In this document: positions 17,992-26,201 of the stretch, in pieces
Layout of the letters: the number at the start of each line of letters is the position of its first letter
Numbering within the stretch: the first letter of the stretch is position 1
Assembly (NCBI GenBank): GCA_963789825.1
Contig: CAWBME010000004.1
Coordinates: forward strand, 1-64,000
Length of the DNA stretch: 64,000 bases
Reading direction: 5' to 3'
Origin: PFL42 sp963789825
Lineage (GTDB): Bacteria > Chloroflexota > Anaerolineae > Anaerolineales > E44-bin32
Notes under the pieces: model-generated
What the model was told of the DNA's origin: nothing
The model's input: the letters and a program-made list of their open reading frames with translations, nothing else
Databases searched by the model: none
Translations under genes and position numbers: made by a program

Positions 17992-20027
17992 GCCTGCCTC
18001 GTTTCCTCGTGCTGCGTTGGTCTTCGTCGTGGGCGCGGCCTTCCGCCAGCCGCGCCGGGATCCGCCGGCAACTGGCCTTCCAGGTGTGGGAAGCTGTCGC
18101 TTGCGTGCGGCAGCGCCATGGCCGCCACGAACTCGTCCTGGAAGTCGGCGGCGGTCGCCGTCTGCACGTGCTCGACCCAGCCCGCCAGGCGAATCGCCTC
18201 CCGCCGCTGCTGGACGTTCAGCAGGGCGATGCGCGCCCCATCCCCGGCCGCGTTGCCCACGGCGTGAACCCGCGCCAGATCGCAGTCCGGGATCATGCCC
18301 AACACCATGGCGTGCAGCGGATCGATGTAACTGCCGAAGGCTCCGGCCAGCAGGATCCGATCGACCTGCTGCACGTCCAGCGCCTTCATCAGCAGCTTGG
18401 CGCCGGCGTACAGCGCGCCCTTGGCCAGTTGGATGGCGCGTACATCATTCTGGGTGACGACGATCGGGCGGCCGGTCGCGCTGCGCTCAGCATCGACCAG
18501 CACGTACTCGCTCACCCTGCTGCCAGGCTGTAGGCGCACGCGTGCCGAGCGCGCGGCAGCCTGCTCGGCGAACCGGCCATCGGCGGTGAGGATCCCGGCC
18601 AGGAACATCTCGGCCACCACCTCGATGATGCCGCTGCCGCAGATACCGGTGGCGCGGGCCGCCTCGGACAGCACGGCCGGTGCCCCTGCATCGATCCAAT
18701 CCTCCTCGCCGATCACTCGCCAGCGCGGCTCGAGGGTCTGGCGATCGATGCGCACGCGCTCGATGGCACCGGGCGCAGCCCGCTGTCCATGGCTGATCTG
18801 CGCACCCTCGAACGCCGGCCCGGTCGGGCTGGAGGCACAAGCCATGCGCTGGCGGCCGCCCAGGCTGAGCTCGGCATTGGTGCCCACGTCGATCAGCAGC
18901 GCCACCTCGTCCTGCGCCTGGGGCGCCTCGGCCACCAGCGCGGCCACATGGTCGGCCCCGACGTGGCCGGCGATACACGGCAGCACGTGCAGGCGCGCCG
19001 CCGGGTTCAGGCGCAGGCCCACCTCACCTGCCCGCAGGTCCAGCGCCTCGGACACCGCCAGGGTGAACGGCGCCCCGCCCAGCTCGACCGGGTCGATCCC
19101 CAGCAGCAAGTGATGCATCACCGGATTTCCCACAAGCACCACGTCCAGGATGTCGTCAAGTTCGATGCCAGCCGCCTCCGCCGCCGCGGCCGCGAGCTCG
19201 TTGAGCGTGCGCAGGATCGCCCGGTGCATGCGCTCGGTGCCCTGCGGCTCGGTCATGGCGTAGCTGACGCGGCTCATCAGGTCTTCGCCGTAGCGAACCT
19301 GTGGGTTCATCGCCGATTGCGTCGATAGCACCGCCCCGGTGCGCAGGTCACACAGGTGAACAACCACCGTCGTTGAGCCAACATCGATCGCCAGCCCGCA
19401 GACCCGCTCATCGTAGCCAGGCTGCACGCGCAGCACGACCCGATCGTGCCACAGGCTCACCGTCAGCGCCTGCCGTCCCTGGCGCAGCGCCGGCTGCAGG
19501 TCCCGCAGGGCGAAGATCTCGATCTCCAGTTCCCCCAGCCCCCATTGCTCCAGCAGCGCCAGTCGCAGCCGGCTCCAGTCGGATCGCCCATCGTCCAGAT
19601 CGGCCGGGGCGACCTCGACGTAGACCTGGCGCACGGCGGGCTGGACCTCGATGGCACGCTCGGTGGCCGCCTTGGCCACGATCTGCTTGCGCGCCTGGCT
19701 CTCCTCGGGGACGCTCAGAACGAGGTCCCCGGTGATGCGGGCGGCGCAGGCCAGCCGCCGTCCCTCGATCCCTTGCTGCTGGCAGCAGGCAAGCTCAGCC
19801 TCCTCGACCGGGCTCAAGTGGTCCTCGGCCGAAGTGATGCCGTGCTTGGCGAAGGCGCCGACCTCGACCACCACCTGGCACTTGCCGCAGGTCTGGCGGC
19901 CGGCACAGATCGATTCGAGTTCGACGCCCAGCTGGCGCGCCGCCTCCAGCAGGTTGCCTCCAGTGGCCACCTGCCCGCGCCGCCCCGAGGGCAGCATCAC
20001 CAGCGTCACGTTCTCAGGACTGCCCAC
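17988..20027 (-). CDS. RACo-type ATP-dependent reductive activator of corrinoid proteins
   Basis: A 679-residue activator that reduces inactive Co(II) corrinoid back to Co(I). The N-terminal [2Fe-2S] ferredoxin domain has Cys41, Cys47, Cys50 and Cys93 in the order CX5CX2C...C. The rest is the DUF4445/actin-like ATPase region with GLAIDVGSTTVVVHL, LLIDVGTNAELSLG, GICGSGIIEVVAEM and LLAGAFGSYIDP. The GTG start (20027) follows GGAGG. Position directly upstream of, and overlapping, the corrinoid protein gene is the usual arrangement. The last 30 residues are Pro/Arg-rich and probably disordered. Confidence 0.92.
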   Translation of the reverse strand: MGSPENVTLVMLPSGRRGQVATGGNLLEAARQLGVELESICAGRQTCGKCQVVVEVGAFAKHGITSAEDHLSPVEEAELACCQQQGIEGRRLACAARITGDLVLSVPEESQARKQIVAKAATERAIEVQPAVRQVYVEVAPADLDDGRSDWSRLRLALLEQWGLGELEIEIFALRDLQPALRQGRQALTVSLWHDRVVLRVQPGYDERVCGLAIDVGSTTVVVHLCDLRTGAVLSTQSAMNPQVRYGEDLMSRVSYAMTEPQGTERMHRAILRTLNELAAAAAEAAGIELDDILDVVLVGNPVMHHLLLGIDPVELGGAPFTLAVSEALDLRAGEVGLRLNPAARLHVLPCIAGHVGADHVAALVAEAPQAQDEVALLIDVGTNAELSLGGRQRMACASSPTGPAFEGAQISHGQRAAPGAIERVRIDRQTLEPRWRVIGEEDWIDAGAPAVLSEAARATGICGSGIIEVVAEMFLAGILTADGRFAEQAAARSARVRLQPGSRVSEYVLVDAERSATGRPIVVTQNDVRAIQLAKGALYAGAKLLMKALDVQQVDRILLAGAFGSYIDPLHAMVLGMIPDCDLARVHAVGNAAGDGARIALLNVQQRREAIRLAGWVEHVQTATAADFQDEFVAAMALPHASDSFPHLEGQLPADPGAAGGRPRPRRRPTQHEETRQA

Positions 20028-20036
20028 GCGCCTCCG

Positions 20037-20903
20037 TCATCCCAGCCAGCCGATCATGCCGATGCCCAATGCTACCAGCACCGACCCCATGATCCGCAGC
20101 CTTCCCCCTTGTTCCTTCAGGACCGTCACACCGTAGATCCCGCCCAAGACCACGCTGAATTCGCGGACCGCGCCGGCATACGTAGCCGGCGTCCCGAGCG
20201 ACATGGCGATCAACACCAGGGCATAGGCGGTCATCGTGGTGAACCCGGCCAGCACGGCGCGCCAGTTCGAGTAGCGCAGCTCGCGCTTCAGTTCCGGCCA
20301 GCGCACCAGCGCGAAGCTCACCGGCGTCAGCCACAACAGTGTCACCAGCAGCGCCAGATACGTGTACACAAAGGGCTTGACAAAGCCAATGCCGACTTTG
20401 TCGATGGCGGTGTAAAGCGAGGTGCTCACCCCGGCGAACAGCGCCCAGCGCGGTCCGCTCGTGCGCAGCGCTCGTAGCGGCTCCCGCCAGGCGCCCAACC
20501 GGGGCAGGTTGATCAGATACAGGCCGGCGGCGATCACCAGCACCCCGCCGATTCCGCCGCGCGTGATTTGCTCGTGCAACAGCGTCACCGACCAGACCAG
20601 CAGGAACACCACCGCCGAGCCGCGCGCCAGCGGATACACCACCGACAGGTCTCCGCCGCGGTAGGCCTTGCCGATGGAGAAGAAGTAGGTCGCCTCGAAC
20701 ACGGAGCTGAGCAGGATGTACTTCCATGCTTCCGCCGGGAACGGTTCCCACAGCAGCACCAGCAGCGGCGCGAACAGCACGGCGTCCCACAGCAGCATCC
20801 ACCACACGAAGGCGTCGCGGTTGCGCGAGCCCTTGATGGCGACATGCGTCACCAGGTGGATGCAGGCCGAGACCAGCAGCAGCACTAGGCCGAGCGTGCT
20901 CAT
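20037..20903 (-). CDS. EamA/DMT-family transporter
   Basis: A 288-residue membrane protein with ten hydrophobic segments in the two-fold EamA repeat arrangement; the PLARGSAVVFLLVW segment at the end of the first repeat resembles other drug/metabolite transporters. DMT proteins export or import small amines, amino acids and nucleosides. It is set between the MttB-family gene and RACo in the same orientation with gaps of 26 and 9 bases, which points to movement of the methylated substrate or its demethylated product. Substrate and direction unknown. Confidence 0.82.
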   Translation of the reverse strand: MSTLGLVLLLVSACIHLVTHVAIKGSRNRDAFVWWMLLWDAVLFAPLLVLLWEPFPAEAWKYILLSSVFEATYFFSIGKAYRGGDLSVVYPLARGSAVVFLLVWSVTLLHEQITRGGIGGVLVIAAGLYLINLPRLGAWREPLRALRTSGPRWALFAGVSTSLYTAIDKVGIGFVKPFVYTYLALLVTLLWLTPVSFALVRWPELKRELRYSNWRAVLAGFTTMTAYALVLIAMSLGTPATYAGAVREFSVVLGGIYGVTVLKEQGGRLRIMGSVLVALGIGMIGWLG

Positions 20904-20929
20904 GCGTCATGCGTCCCCGGTGCTCCGTC

Positions 20930-22456
20930 TCAGCCGCTGGCAGCCCGGGCGCGGCGGCGCTCCTCGCGCGAACGTCCGGCCGGCGCCGGCTCGGCCGCCG
21001 ACTTGCTCCAGCCCTTGGGCGGATGCGAGTCGCCGGCCACCAGCCCGGCGAAGGCCGCACGCACGCGGGCATCGACCTCCGGCGAGAAGACCGCCGGGTT
21101 GTCGCGCGTCAGGATATCCTTCACCCGGCGCATGGCGTGCGCCTGAGAGTCGGGTGCGCCCTTCTCGACCCACTGCTGCCGCGCTTCGCGGTCCGCCACG
21201 TACGGCAGGTAAGCGGTGGTCTTCATGCGCTCCAGCGTGTGGATGTGATCCATGAACATGCCCGCCGGCCCGATCTCGGCGATCAGGTCCAGCGTAAGGT
21301 TCGCTTCGCTGAACTCCATGCCGCGCTGGATGCGCTTCAGCATCAGGGCGATCTCGTCGTCGATCACCGCCTTGGCGAAGTCGAAGGTCATCAGCGCATC
21401 GAGCAGCCCGGCCACGTTGTACATGTCGACGCCGCCCAGCAACCCGGCGGTGCATGACATCGCCGTCTCGTACCCGGATTGTGCATCGTTGACCTTGGAG
21501 TTGGTCAGCCCGATGTAGGCGCCCGAGGGCACGTTGTAGAAACGCGCCATCTGGCCGACGGCGATCATGATGATCCCGGTCTCGACCGCACCCGGTGCAT
21601 AGGCGCCGGTGCGCATGTCGCCGATGGTCGGCAGGCTGGCGTAGATGGTGGGCTTACCCGGATCGATCATCTGCTCGAGCACGGCCGCCGCCAGGAACTC
21701 GGCATTGCCCTGGGTCAGCACGCCCAGCAGCGTCAGCGGGGCCGTCAGACCGCCATTGGGCACGATGGTCGGATAGCAGGGCAGCTTCTGCTCGGTGTAG
21801 TAGATCGAGGCGGCCGTCGAGTCGAAGTCCATCGTCAGCGGCGACACCACCGGGCAGTAGTGGTGCGTGACGAAGGGATGCGCTCGATAGGCGGCCTCGC
21901 TGCCGGCAACCAGGTAGCACATCTGGAGGATCTTCTCGAAGTCCTCCGGTGGCCCGCTGGCCCGCACCGGCTTGACCGTGTTCTTGAGCGAGCTGTACAG
22001 GCGGGTGAGGCTGAATAGGCCCGGCGCCGCATCTTCGGCCAGCGTGGAGATCGAGAAGACATCGTAGCCTTCGAGCTCGTTCACCAGGTGAGCGATGCGC
22101 GCCAGGTCCTCGGACGTCGCCCGCCGGTCGGCGCCGGTGACCGGATCGATGACATTCGGGGCCGAGCTGCCGGTCACGATGATCGGGCTGTCGTCGGGCA
22201 TCGTTCGATCGAAGCGCGGGTCGCGGCCGTAGAAGGTGAACTTGGGCGGCATCTGCTGGCGGAATTCTTCCACCACCCCCGACGGCAGGCGCACCAGAAG
22301 CGTCTGCGAGTCGACCTTGCATCCATGCCGGGCAAAGATCTCGCGCGCCCGGTCGTTGCGCACTAACATGCCGACCTTCTCCAGGATCTCCAGCGAGGCC
22401 GCATGCACGCGTTCGACCTGTTCTCCGGTAAGCAACGTAGCGTATTGGGTGATCAT
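20930..22456 (-). CDS. MttB-family (non-pyrrolysine) methylamine:corrinoid methyltransferase
   Basis: A 508-residue trimethylamine methyltransferase-family (MttB, COG5598) protein. Family-typical stretches include ASLEILEKVGMLV at the N-terminus, FTFYGRDP, PVRASGPPEDFEKI and YIGLTNSKVNDAQSGYETA. The frame is open throughout with no in-frame TAG, and no pyl genes lie nearby, so it belongs to the pyrrolysine-free branch that includes the glycine betaine methyltransferase MtgB. It would transfer one methyl from a quaternary amine to the corrinoid protein encoded downstream. Glycine betaine is the leading guess, because two DMGDH/SarDH-type enzymes are present. The C-terminal 25 residues are Arg/Ala-rich. 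Confidence 0.88.
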   Translation of the reverse strand: MITQYATLLTGEQVERVHAASLEILEKVGMLVRNDRAREIFARHGCKVDSQTLLVRLPSGVVEEFRQQMPPKFTFYGRDPRFDRTMPDDSPIIVTGSSAPNVIDPVTGADRRATSEDLARIAHLVNELEGYDVFSISTLAEDAAPGLFSLTRLYSSLKNTVKPVRASGPPEDFEKILQMCYLVAGSEAAYRAHPFVTHHYCPVVSPLTMDFDSTAASIYYTEQKLPCYPTIVPNGGLTAPLTLLGVLTQGNAEFLAAAVLEQMIDPGKPTIYASLPTIGDMRTGAYAPGAVETGIIMIAVGQMARFYNVPSGAYIGLTNSKVNDAQSGYETAMSCTAGLLGGVDMYNVAGLLDALMTFDFAKAVIDDEIALMLKRIQRGMEFSEANLTLDLIAEIGPAGMFMDHIHTLERMKTTAYLPYVADREARQQWVEKGAPDSQAHAMRRVKDILTRDNPAVFSPEVDARVRAAFAGLVAGDSHPPKGWSKSAAEPAPAGRSREERRRARAASG

Positions 22457-22772
22457 CGGCTCCCACTCTCCTGGGGGTGGCTGTCAGGCAGCTCGGATGG
22501 GTATTGGCGGTTGCGCGGACGAGGCTGGCTCCCTCTGGGAAGGCTGCCTCCTCCCTCCACGAAGAATTCAGGCGGGCTCCCCTGCTGGGGACGATGCTCG
22601 TCCCGGGAATCCCACGCGGGGAGGAGCGGCGGGTGCCTCGGAACGAAAGGGGCCTGCTGCAGCCTTCCCCCACTCCGCCACAACGCCGTCAGGGGAAAGC
22701 CCTGCATTGGCGCTCGGGAGGCTGGTCGAGGGGTCAGGCAGTGAGGCGGGAGGCGAATTCGCGCGCATGCTC
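22457..22772 (-). other. Gene-free stretch between GntR gene and MttB-family gene
   Basis: About 315 bases with no supported coding sequence. It probably contains the 5' leader and promoter of the corrinoid operon. I looked for a cobalamin riboswitch (B12 box GCCACTG and partner elements) and do not see one. Confidence 0.45.
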
Positions 22773-23531
22773 TCAGCCCTCCCGCGGGGCGGTCTCGGTG
22801 ATGAAGCGGAATCGGTCGCCGCGATACAGATCCCGGCCAGCCTCAACCGGCCGACCCTCGGCATCGAAGGAGACGCGCCGCTCGAGCATCAGCGGAGCGC
22901 CAACGGCAACCTGCAGGTGCTCAGCTTCGTAGGCGCTGGCCAGCACCGGCTCCAAGCTCTGCCAGGCGCGTTCGATCGCCACGCCGTACTCGGAGGCCAG
23001 CACCTCGAACACGGAGCGCGCCTGCAGCTCCTGACGCTCGAGGCCGGGGAAGCGGCGCACCGGGAGCGTGTAGCGCTCGAGCAGTGCCGGCGCCTGATTG
23101 ACCGTGCGCAGCCGGGTGATGATGTACACCACGCTGGAGACCGGGATCGACAAGTCGCGCGCCATGCTGGCGTCGACCGGCCGCTGCTCGAGCGACAGCA
23201 GGCGCGCCCCGGGCTTGAGCCCCTGGCGCTCCATGCCGCGGGTGAAGGAGAACAGTCGGCCGGCGTTGCGATCAAACTTGGGCAGGGCGACGGTCGTGCC
23301 GCGGCCCTGCCGCCGCTCCAGCAACCCTTGCAGCTCGAGCATGCGCAGCGCCTGGCGCAGCGTCATACGGTTAACGCCGAGCATCTGGCTGAGGGCGCGT
23401 TCCGGCGGCAGCCGGTCGCCGGGCGCCAGCTCGCCCAATTCAATGCGCTGCAGCAAGCTCTCGGCGATCTGAACGTAGAGCGGGACCGAAGTCAGCAGTC
23501 GGCTGACGGGGTCGGCCGGGGGAGCATCCAA
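22773..23531 (-). CDS. GntR-family (HutC subfamily) transcriptional regulator
   Basis: A 252-residue regulator. The N-terminal GntR winged helix spans about residues 15-85 (PLYVQIAESLLQRIELGELA, then LPPERALSQMLGVNRMTLRQ and RQGRGTTVA). The rest is a UTRA ligand domain recognisable from LFSFTRGMERQGLKPGARLL and YRGDRFRFITE, the usual end. HutC regulators bind small acidic or aminated metabolites and normally repress. It reads in the same direction as the corrinoid operon and is the likely regulator. A 12-bp palindrome 53 bases upstream of its start fits autoregulation. Confidence 0.9.
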   Translation of the reverse strand: MDAPPADPVSRLLTSVPLYVQIAESLLQRIELGELAPGDRLPPERALSQMLGVNRMTLRQALRMLELQGLLERRQGRGTTVALPKFDRNAGRLFSFTRGMERQGLKPGARLLSLEQRPVDASMARDLSIPVSSVVYIITRLRTVNQAPALLERYTLPVRRFPGLERQELQARSVFEVLASEYGVAIERAWQSLEPVLASAYEAEHLQVAVGAPLMLERRVSFDAEGRPVEAGRDLYRGDRFRFITETAPREG

Positions 23532-23583
23532 CGCAGGGCTGGGGGCAGCAGGCAGGCCAGGCAGTTCTCGCCTCGTGGGCTAA

Positions 23584-23595
23584 TGGTATATACCA
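23584..23595. promoter_or_regulatory. Palindromic operator for the GntR/HutC regulator
   Basis: TGGTATATACCA is a perfect 12-bp palindrome with GT-N4-AC spacing, the pattern bound by HutC-type GntR proteins. It sits in the probable promoter of the regulator. I found no second exact copy in the window. Confidence 0.6.
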
Positions 23596-23754
23596 ATGTA
23601 GCACCGGGTTACCCCAGCGTCAATTGGCAATCCGCCCCTCAGCGGGCGTAGGGGCGCTGGCTACCTCGGGCCCCTCAGCGCCCCCCGCGCGACCCACTGC
23701 CTGGCTGACTCAAAGAGCGTTCGCGGGGCAGTGTTCTCCATCGCCCCTGCGGAA

Positions 23755-24265
23755 GTCGAAGACACCCGAAGCGGAGCGGAGTGGTGCACGGGGCCAGGCG
23801 CTGGGGGCCCGTTATCCACGCCGATCGCTCGACGGCGAGTCTCCCCTGGATCCCCGCTCTCTCCGCTTCGCTCCGGGGATCTTCGACTTGCGCGAGGATG
23901 ACAGAGGCCGGAGAGAGATCGTCGCCCCCGCGAATGCGGAGGCCCAAGCGAAGGCGCTCCATCAACCCCGCCGCCTGCTCGACGGCGAGTCTCCCCTGGA
24001 TCCCCGCCCCCTCCGCTTTGCTCCGGGCATCTTCGACTTGCCGCGAGGATGACAGAAGTCCGAAGAGATCGTCGCCCCTGCGGAAGCAGGGGCCCAGGCG
24101 ATGGGGTCCCGTGAGCAACGCCGATCGCTCGACGGCGAGCCCCCCTGGATCCCCGCTCTCTCTGCTTCGCTCCGGGGATCTTCGACTTGCGCGGGGATGA
24201 CGAGTTGCCAGGAATCCGGCTCGCCCCGCCGATCCTCGCACTGGGGGTCGTCGCCTCCGCGGAAC
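23755..24265. repeat. Tandem 150-bp repeat, about three copies, of the VIPAKAGIQ-like intergenic type
   Basis: The unit starts at 23821, 23971 and 24121, exactly 150 bases apart, each opening with a GCTCGACGGCGAG-like block and carrying GATCCCCG...CGGGGATC, a stem of 8 bases (less perfect in copy two). Copy three loses register after about 24201; pieces related to the unit are also seen before copy one, including an inverted fragment at 23755-23781. Translation of the minus strand gives phrases such as VIPAQVEDPRSEAERAGIQ, resembling the widespread VIPAKAGIQ-type repeat peptides. Long open frames here are repeat artefacts, not genes. Confidence 0.8.
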
Positions 24266-24342
24266 CCACCCCCAGGCAGCATCCGGCCCCAGCAGCTGCG
24301 TGCCTTCGCTGGGGCCGAGGGAGGTTGCCGATTGCTCAGAGA

Positions 24343-25401
24343 CTAGCTGGCGGACATCACCCAGGCGGCATGCGGTGGAAACGAGATCGTCAAGGGCTCA
24401 CCGGTCTTCGGCAGCGCCAGTCGCCGCTCGTTCAGCGCATCCAGCGTCATCACCGCATCGCCCAGCTGGACCACCATGCGCACGATCGCTCCCAGGAAGG
24501 CCAGCGAGATCAGCTTGCCGGTCAGCTGGTTCTCTCCCTCGTGGACTCCCACCCGCAGCTGCTCGGGACGCAGCATGGCGACCACGGTCTCGCCTGGCGG
24601 CAACTGGCCGCTGACCTTGAAGCGCTGCCCGTGAAACTCCAGCTCACCGGTCTGGGCATTCACCACCCGACTGCGCAGCTGGTTCAGGGTCCCGACAAAC
24701 CCGGCCACGAACTCGGTTGTCGGGTAGTTGTAGATCTCCCACGGCTTGCCGATTTGCTCGATGCGGCCGGCGCTCATCACCACCACCCGGTCGGAGAGCG
24801 CCATCGCTTCCTCTTGATCGTGGGTGACATAGATCGTGGTGATCCCCAGCTCCTGCTGGATGCGCCGGATCTCATAGCGCAGCTCGACGCGGATCTTGGC
24901 GTCGAGCGCCGAGAGCGGTTCGTCGAGCAGCAGTACCTGCGGCTTGATGGCCAGCGCCCGCGCCAGCGCCACCCGCTGCTGCTGCCCTCCGGACAGCTGG
25001 TAGGGGTAGCGCTTTGCCAGGTCCGGCATGCGGATCATCCCCAGCATCTCTGCGACGCGTTGCTGGATCTCTTCCTTCGGTCGTTTGTTCACCTTCAGAC
25101 CAAAGCCGACATTGTCACCCACCGTCATATTGGGGAAGAGAGCGTATGCCTGGAAGACCATGCCAACGTTGCGGCGGTTCGGCGGCTTGTTCGTTATGTC
25201 CAGGCCATTCAGTTCGATCTTGCCGCTCGAGGGGATCTCGAACCCCGCAACCATGCGGAGGGTAGTGGTCTTCCCGCAGCCGCTTGGCCCCAGAAACGAA
25301 ACCAGTTCCCCTTTTTCGACTTCGAGGTTGAAATCCTCAACCGCCACACTCTGCGCGTAGCGCTTGCTTGCATGTTGGATCGATAAGAAGGCCATCACCA
25401 T
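24343..25401 (-). CDS. ABC transporter ATP-binding protein (polyamine/iron type, PotA-like)
   Basis: A 352-residue ATPase of the CUT1/PotA group. Walker A is GPSGCGKTT (residues 38-46), the signature is LSGGQQQR, Walker B LLLDEPLSALD, and the switch His lies in IYVTHDQEEA. A C-terminal TOBE domain follows (about 280-350). The start at 25401 (ATGGTGATGG) has AGAGGA upstream and comes right after the permease stop. Together with two permeases and a binding protein it forms a complete importer. PotABCD-like proteins carry spermidine/putrescine, but related sets carry iron or other small cations. Its neighbours make a methylated amine possible. Confidence 0.92.
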   Translation of the reverse strand: MVMAFLSIQHASKRYAQSVAVEDFNLEVEKGELVSFLGPSGCGKTTTLRMVAGFEIPSSGKIELNGLDITNKPPNRRNVGMVFQAYALFPNMTVGDNVGFGLKVNKRPKEEIQQRVAEMLGMIRMPDLAKRYPYQLSGGQQQRVALARALAIKPQVLLLDEPLSALDAKIRVELRYEIRRIQQELGITTIYVTHDQEEAMALSDRVVVMSAGRIEQIGKPWEIYNYPTTEFVAGFVGTLNQLRSRVVNAQTGELEFHGQRFKVSGQLPPGETVVAMLRPEQLRVGVHEGENQLTGKLISLAFLGAIVRMVVQLGDAVMTLDALNERRLALPKTGEPLTISFPPHAAWVMSAS

Positions 25402-25409
25402 CGCATCCT

Positions 25410-26201
25410 CTAGTGCCCTGCAGCAACCTGCGTCTGCCCTGGCGCCCCGCGCCCCAGGATTTGGATAACCCCCAGCGAGGCCCAAGTGAGGGAAAAACTG
25501 ATGATCGCCAGCGCCGCCGGCTCATACGCCTTCTGCTGCATGAGATAGGCCATGTAAGGCGCGAAGGCCGGCTTCACCAGATACTGGGCCAGGATCAACT
25601 CGCCCATCACGATGGCGAAGCTCAAGAACGCGCCGCTCAGGATGGCCACCCGGACATTGGGCAGGATAATGCGGAACAGGACTATGCCCCAGCCACCCCC
25701 CAGGCTCTGAGCCGCCTCAGTCAGCGTGCGCACATCGATTGCCCGCAGCCCCGTGTCCACCGCGATATACATGTACGGCATCGTTAGAATGGTGTAGGCC
25801 GCGATCAGCAGGGCCGGGCTGTTGACGATAAGCAGTGGCGGCCGACTGAAAGTGCGCACCAAAGAGAAGACATAGACAATTGCGGGTATCACGAACGGAA
25901 GCAGGGTGATGAACTCGACTGGGGCGCGGAATTTCGGCAGCCTCAAGCGAATGACGTAGGCCGTCGGCACGAAGAGCAGAACCCCGACCACGATCGTGAG
26001 GCTCGCCCAGATGGCAGAGGCGGTGAAGTTGTAGATGAAAGCCCGGTCGTGTAAGACATTCTGATAGGCCAGAAGGCTCAAGGTCCCGCGTTGCGCACGC
26101 AGCGAGAACGTGAACGTCGCCAGCAGGGGCAGAAAGAAATAGAGCACCCCAAGTATCATCCAGAACCAGGCCCACGCCCGACCGCGTCTCATCGCAACCA
26201 C
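25410..26201 (-). CDS. ABC transporter permease (PotC-like)
   Basis: A 263-residue inner-membrane permease with about six transmembrane helices. The EAA loop reads EAAQSLGGGWGIVLFRIILP, the contact site for the ATPase. Position between the second permease and the ATPase genes, with a 12-base overlap upstream, fits the PotB-PotC-type heterodimer. Confidence 0.9.
   Translation of the reverse strand: MVAMRRGRAWAWFWMILGVLYFFLPLLATFTFSLRAQRGTLSLLAYQNVLHDRAFIYNFTASAIWASLTIVVGVLLFVPTAYVIRLRLPKFRAPVEFITLLPFVIPAIVYVFSLVRTFSRPPLLIVNSPALLIAAYTILTMPYMYIAVDTGLRAIDVRTLTEAAQSLGGGWGIVLFRIILPNVRVAILSGAFLSFAIVMGELILAQYLVKPAFAPYMAYLMQQKAYEPAALAIISFSLTWASLGVIQILGRGAPGQTQVAAGH

Noticed and set aside
20930..22456. 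Pyrrolysine-containing trimethylamine methyltransferase
   Set aside because: No in-frame amber codon and no pyl genes; the pyrrolysine-free branch is the better call.
22457..22772. Possible cobalamin riboswitch before the MttB operon
   Set aside because: The B12 box and partner elements cannot be found on the minus strand.
23661..24346. Overlapping open frames in the repeat region
   Set aside because: Their translations are the repeated phrases of the 150-bp unit, not unique proteins.
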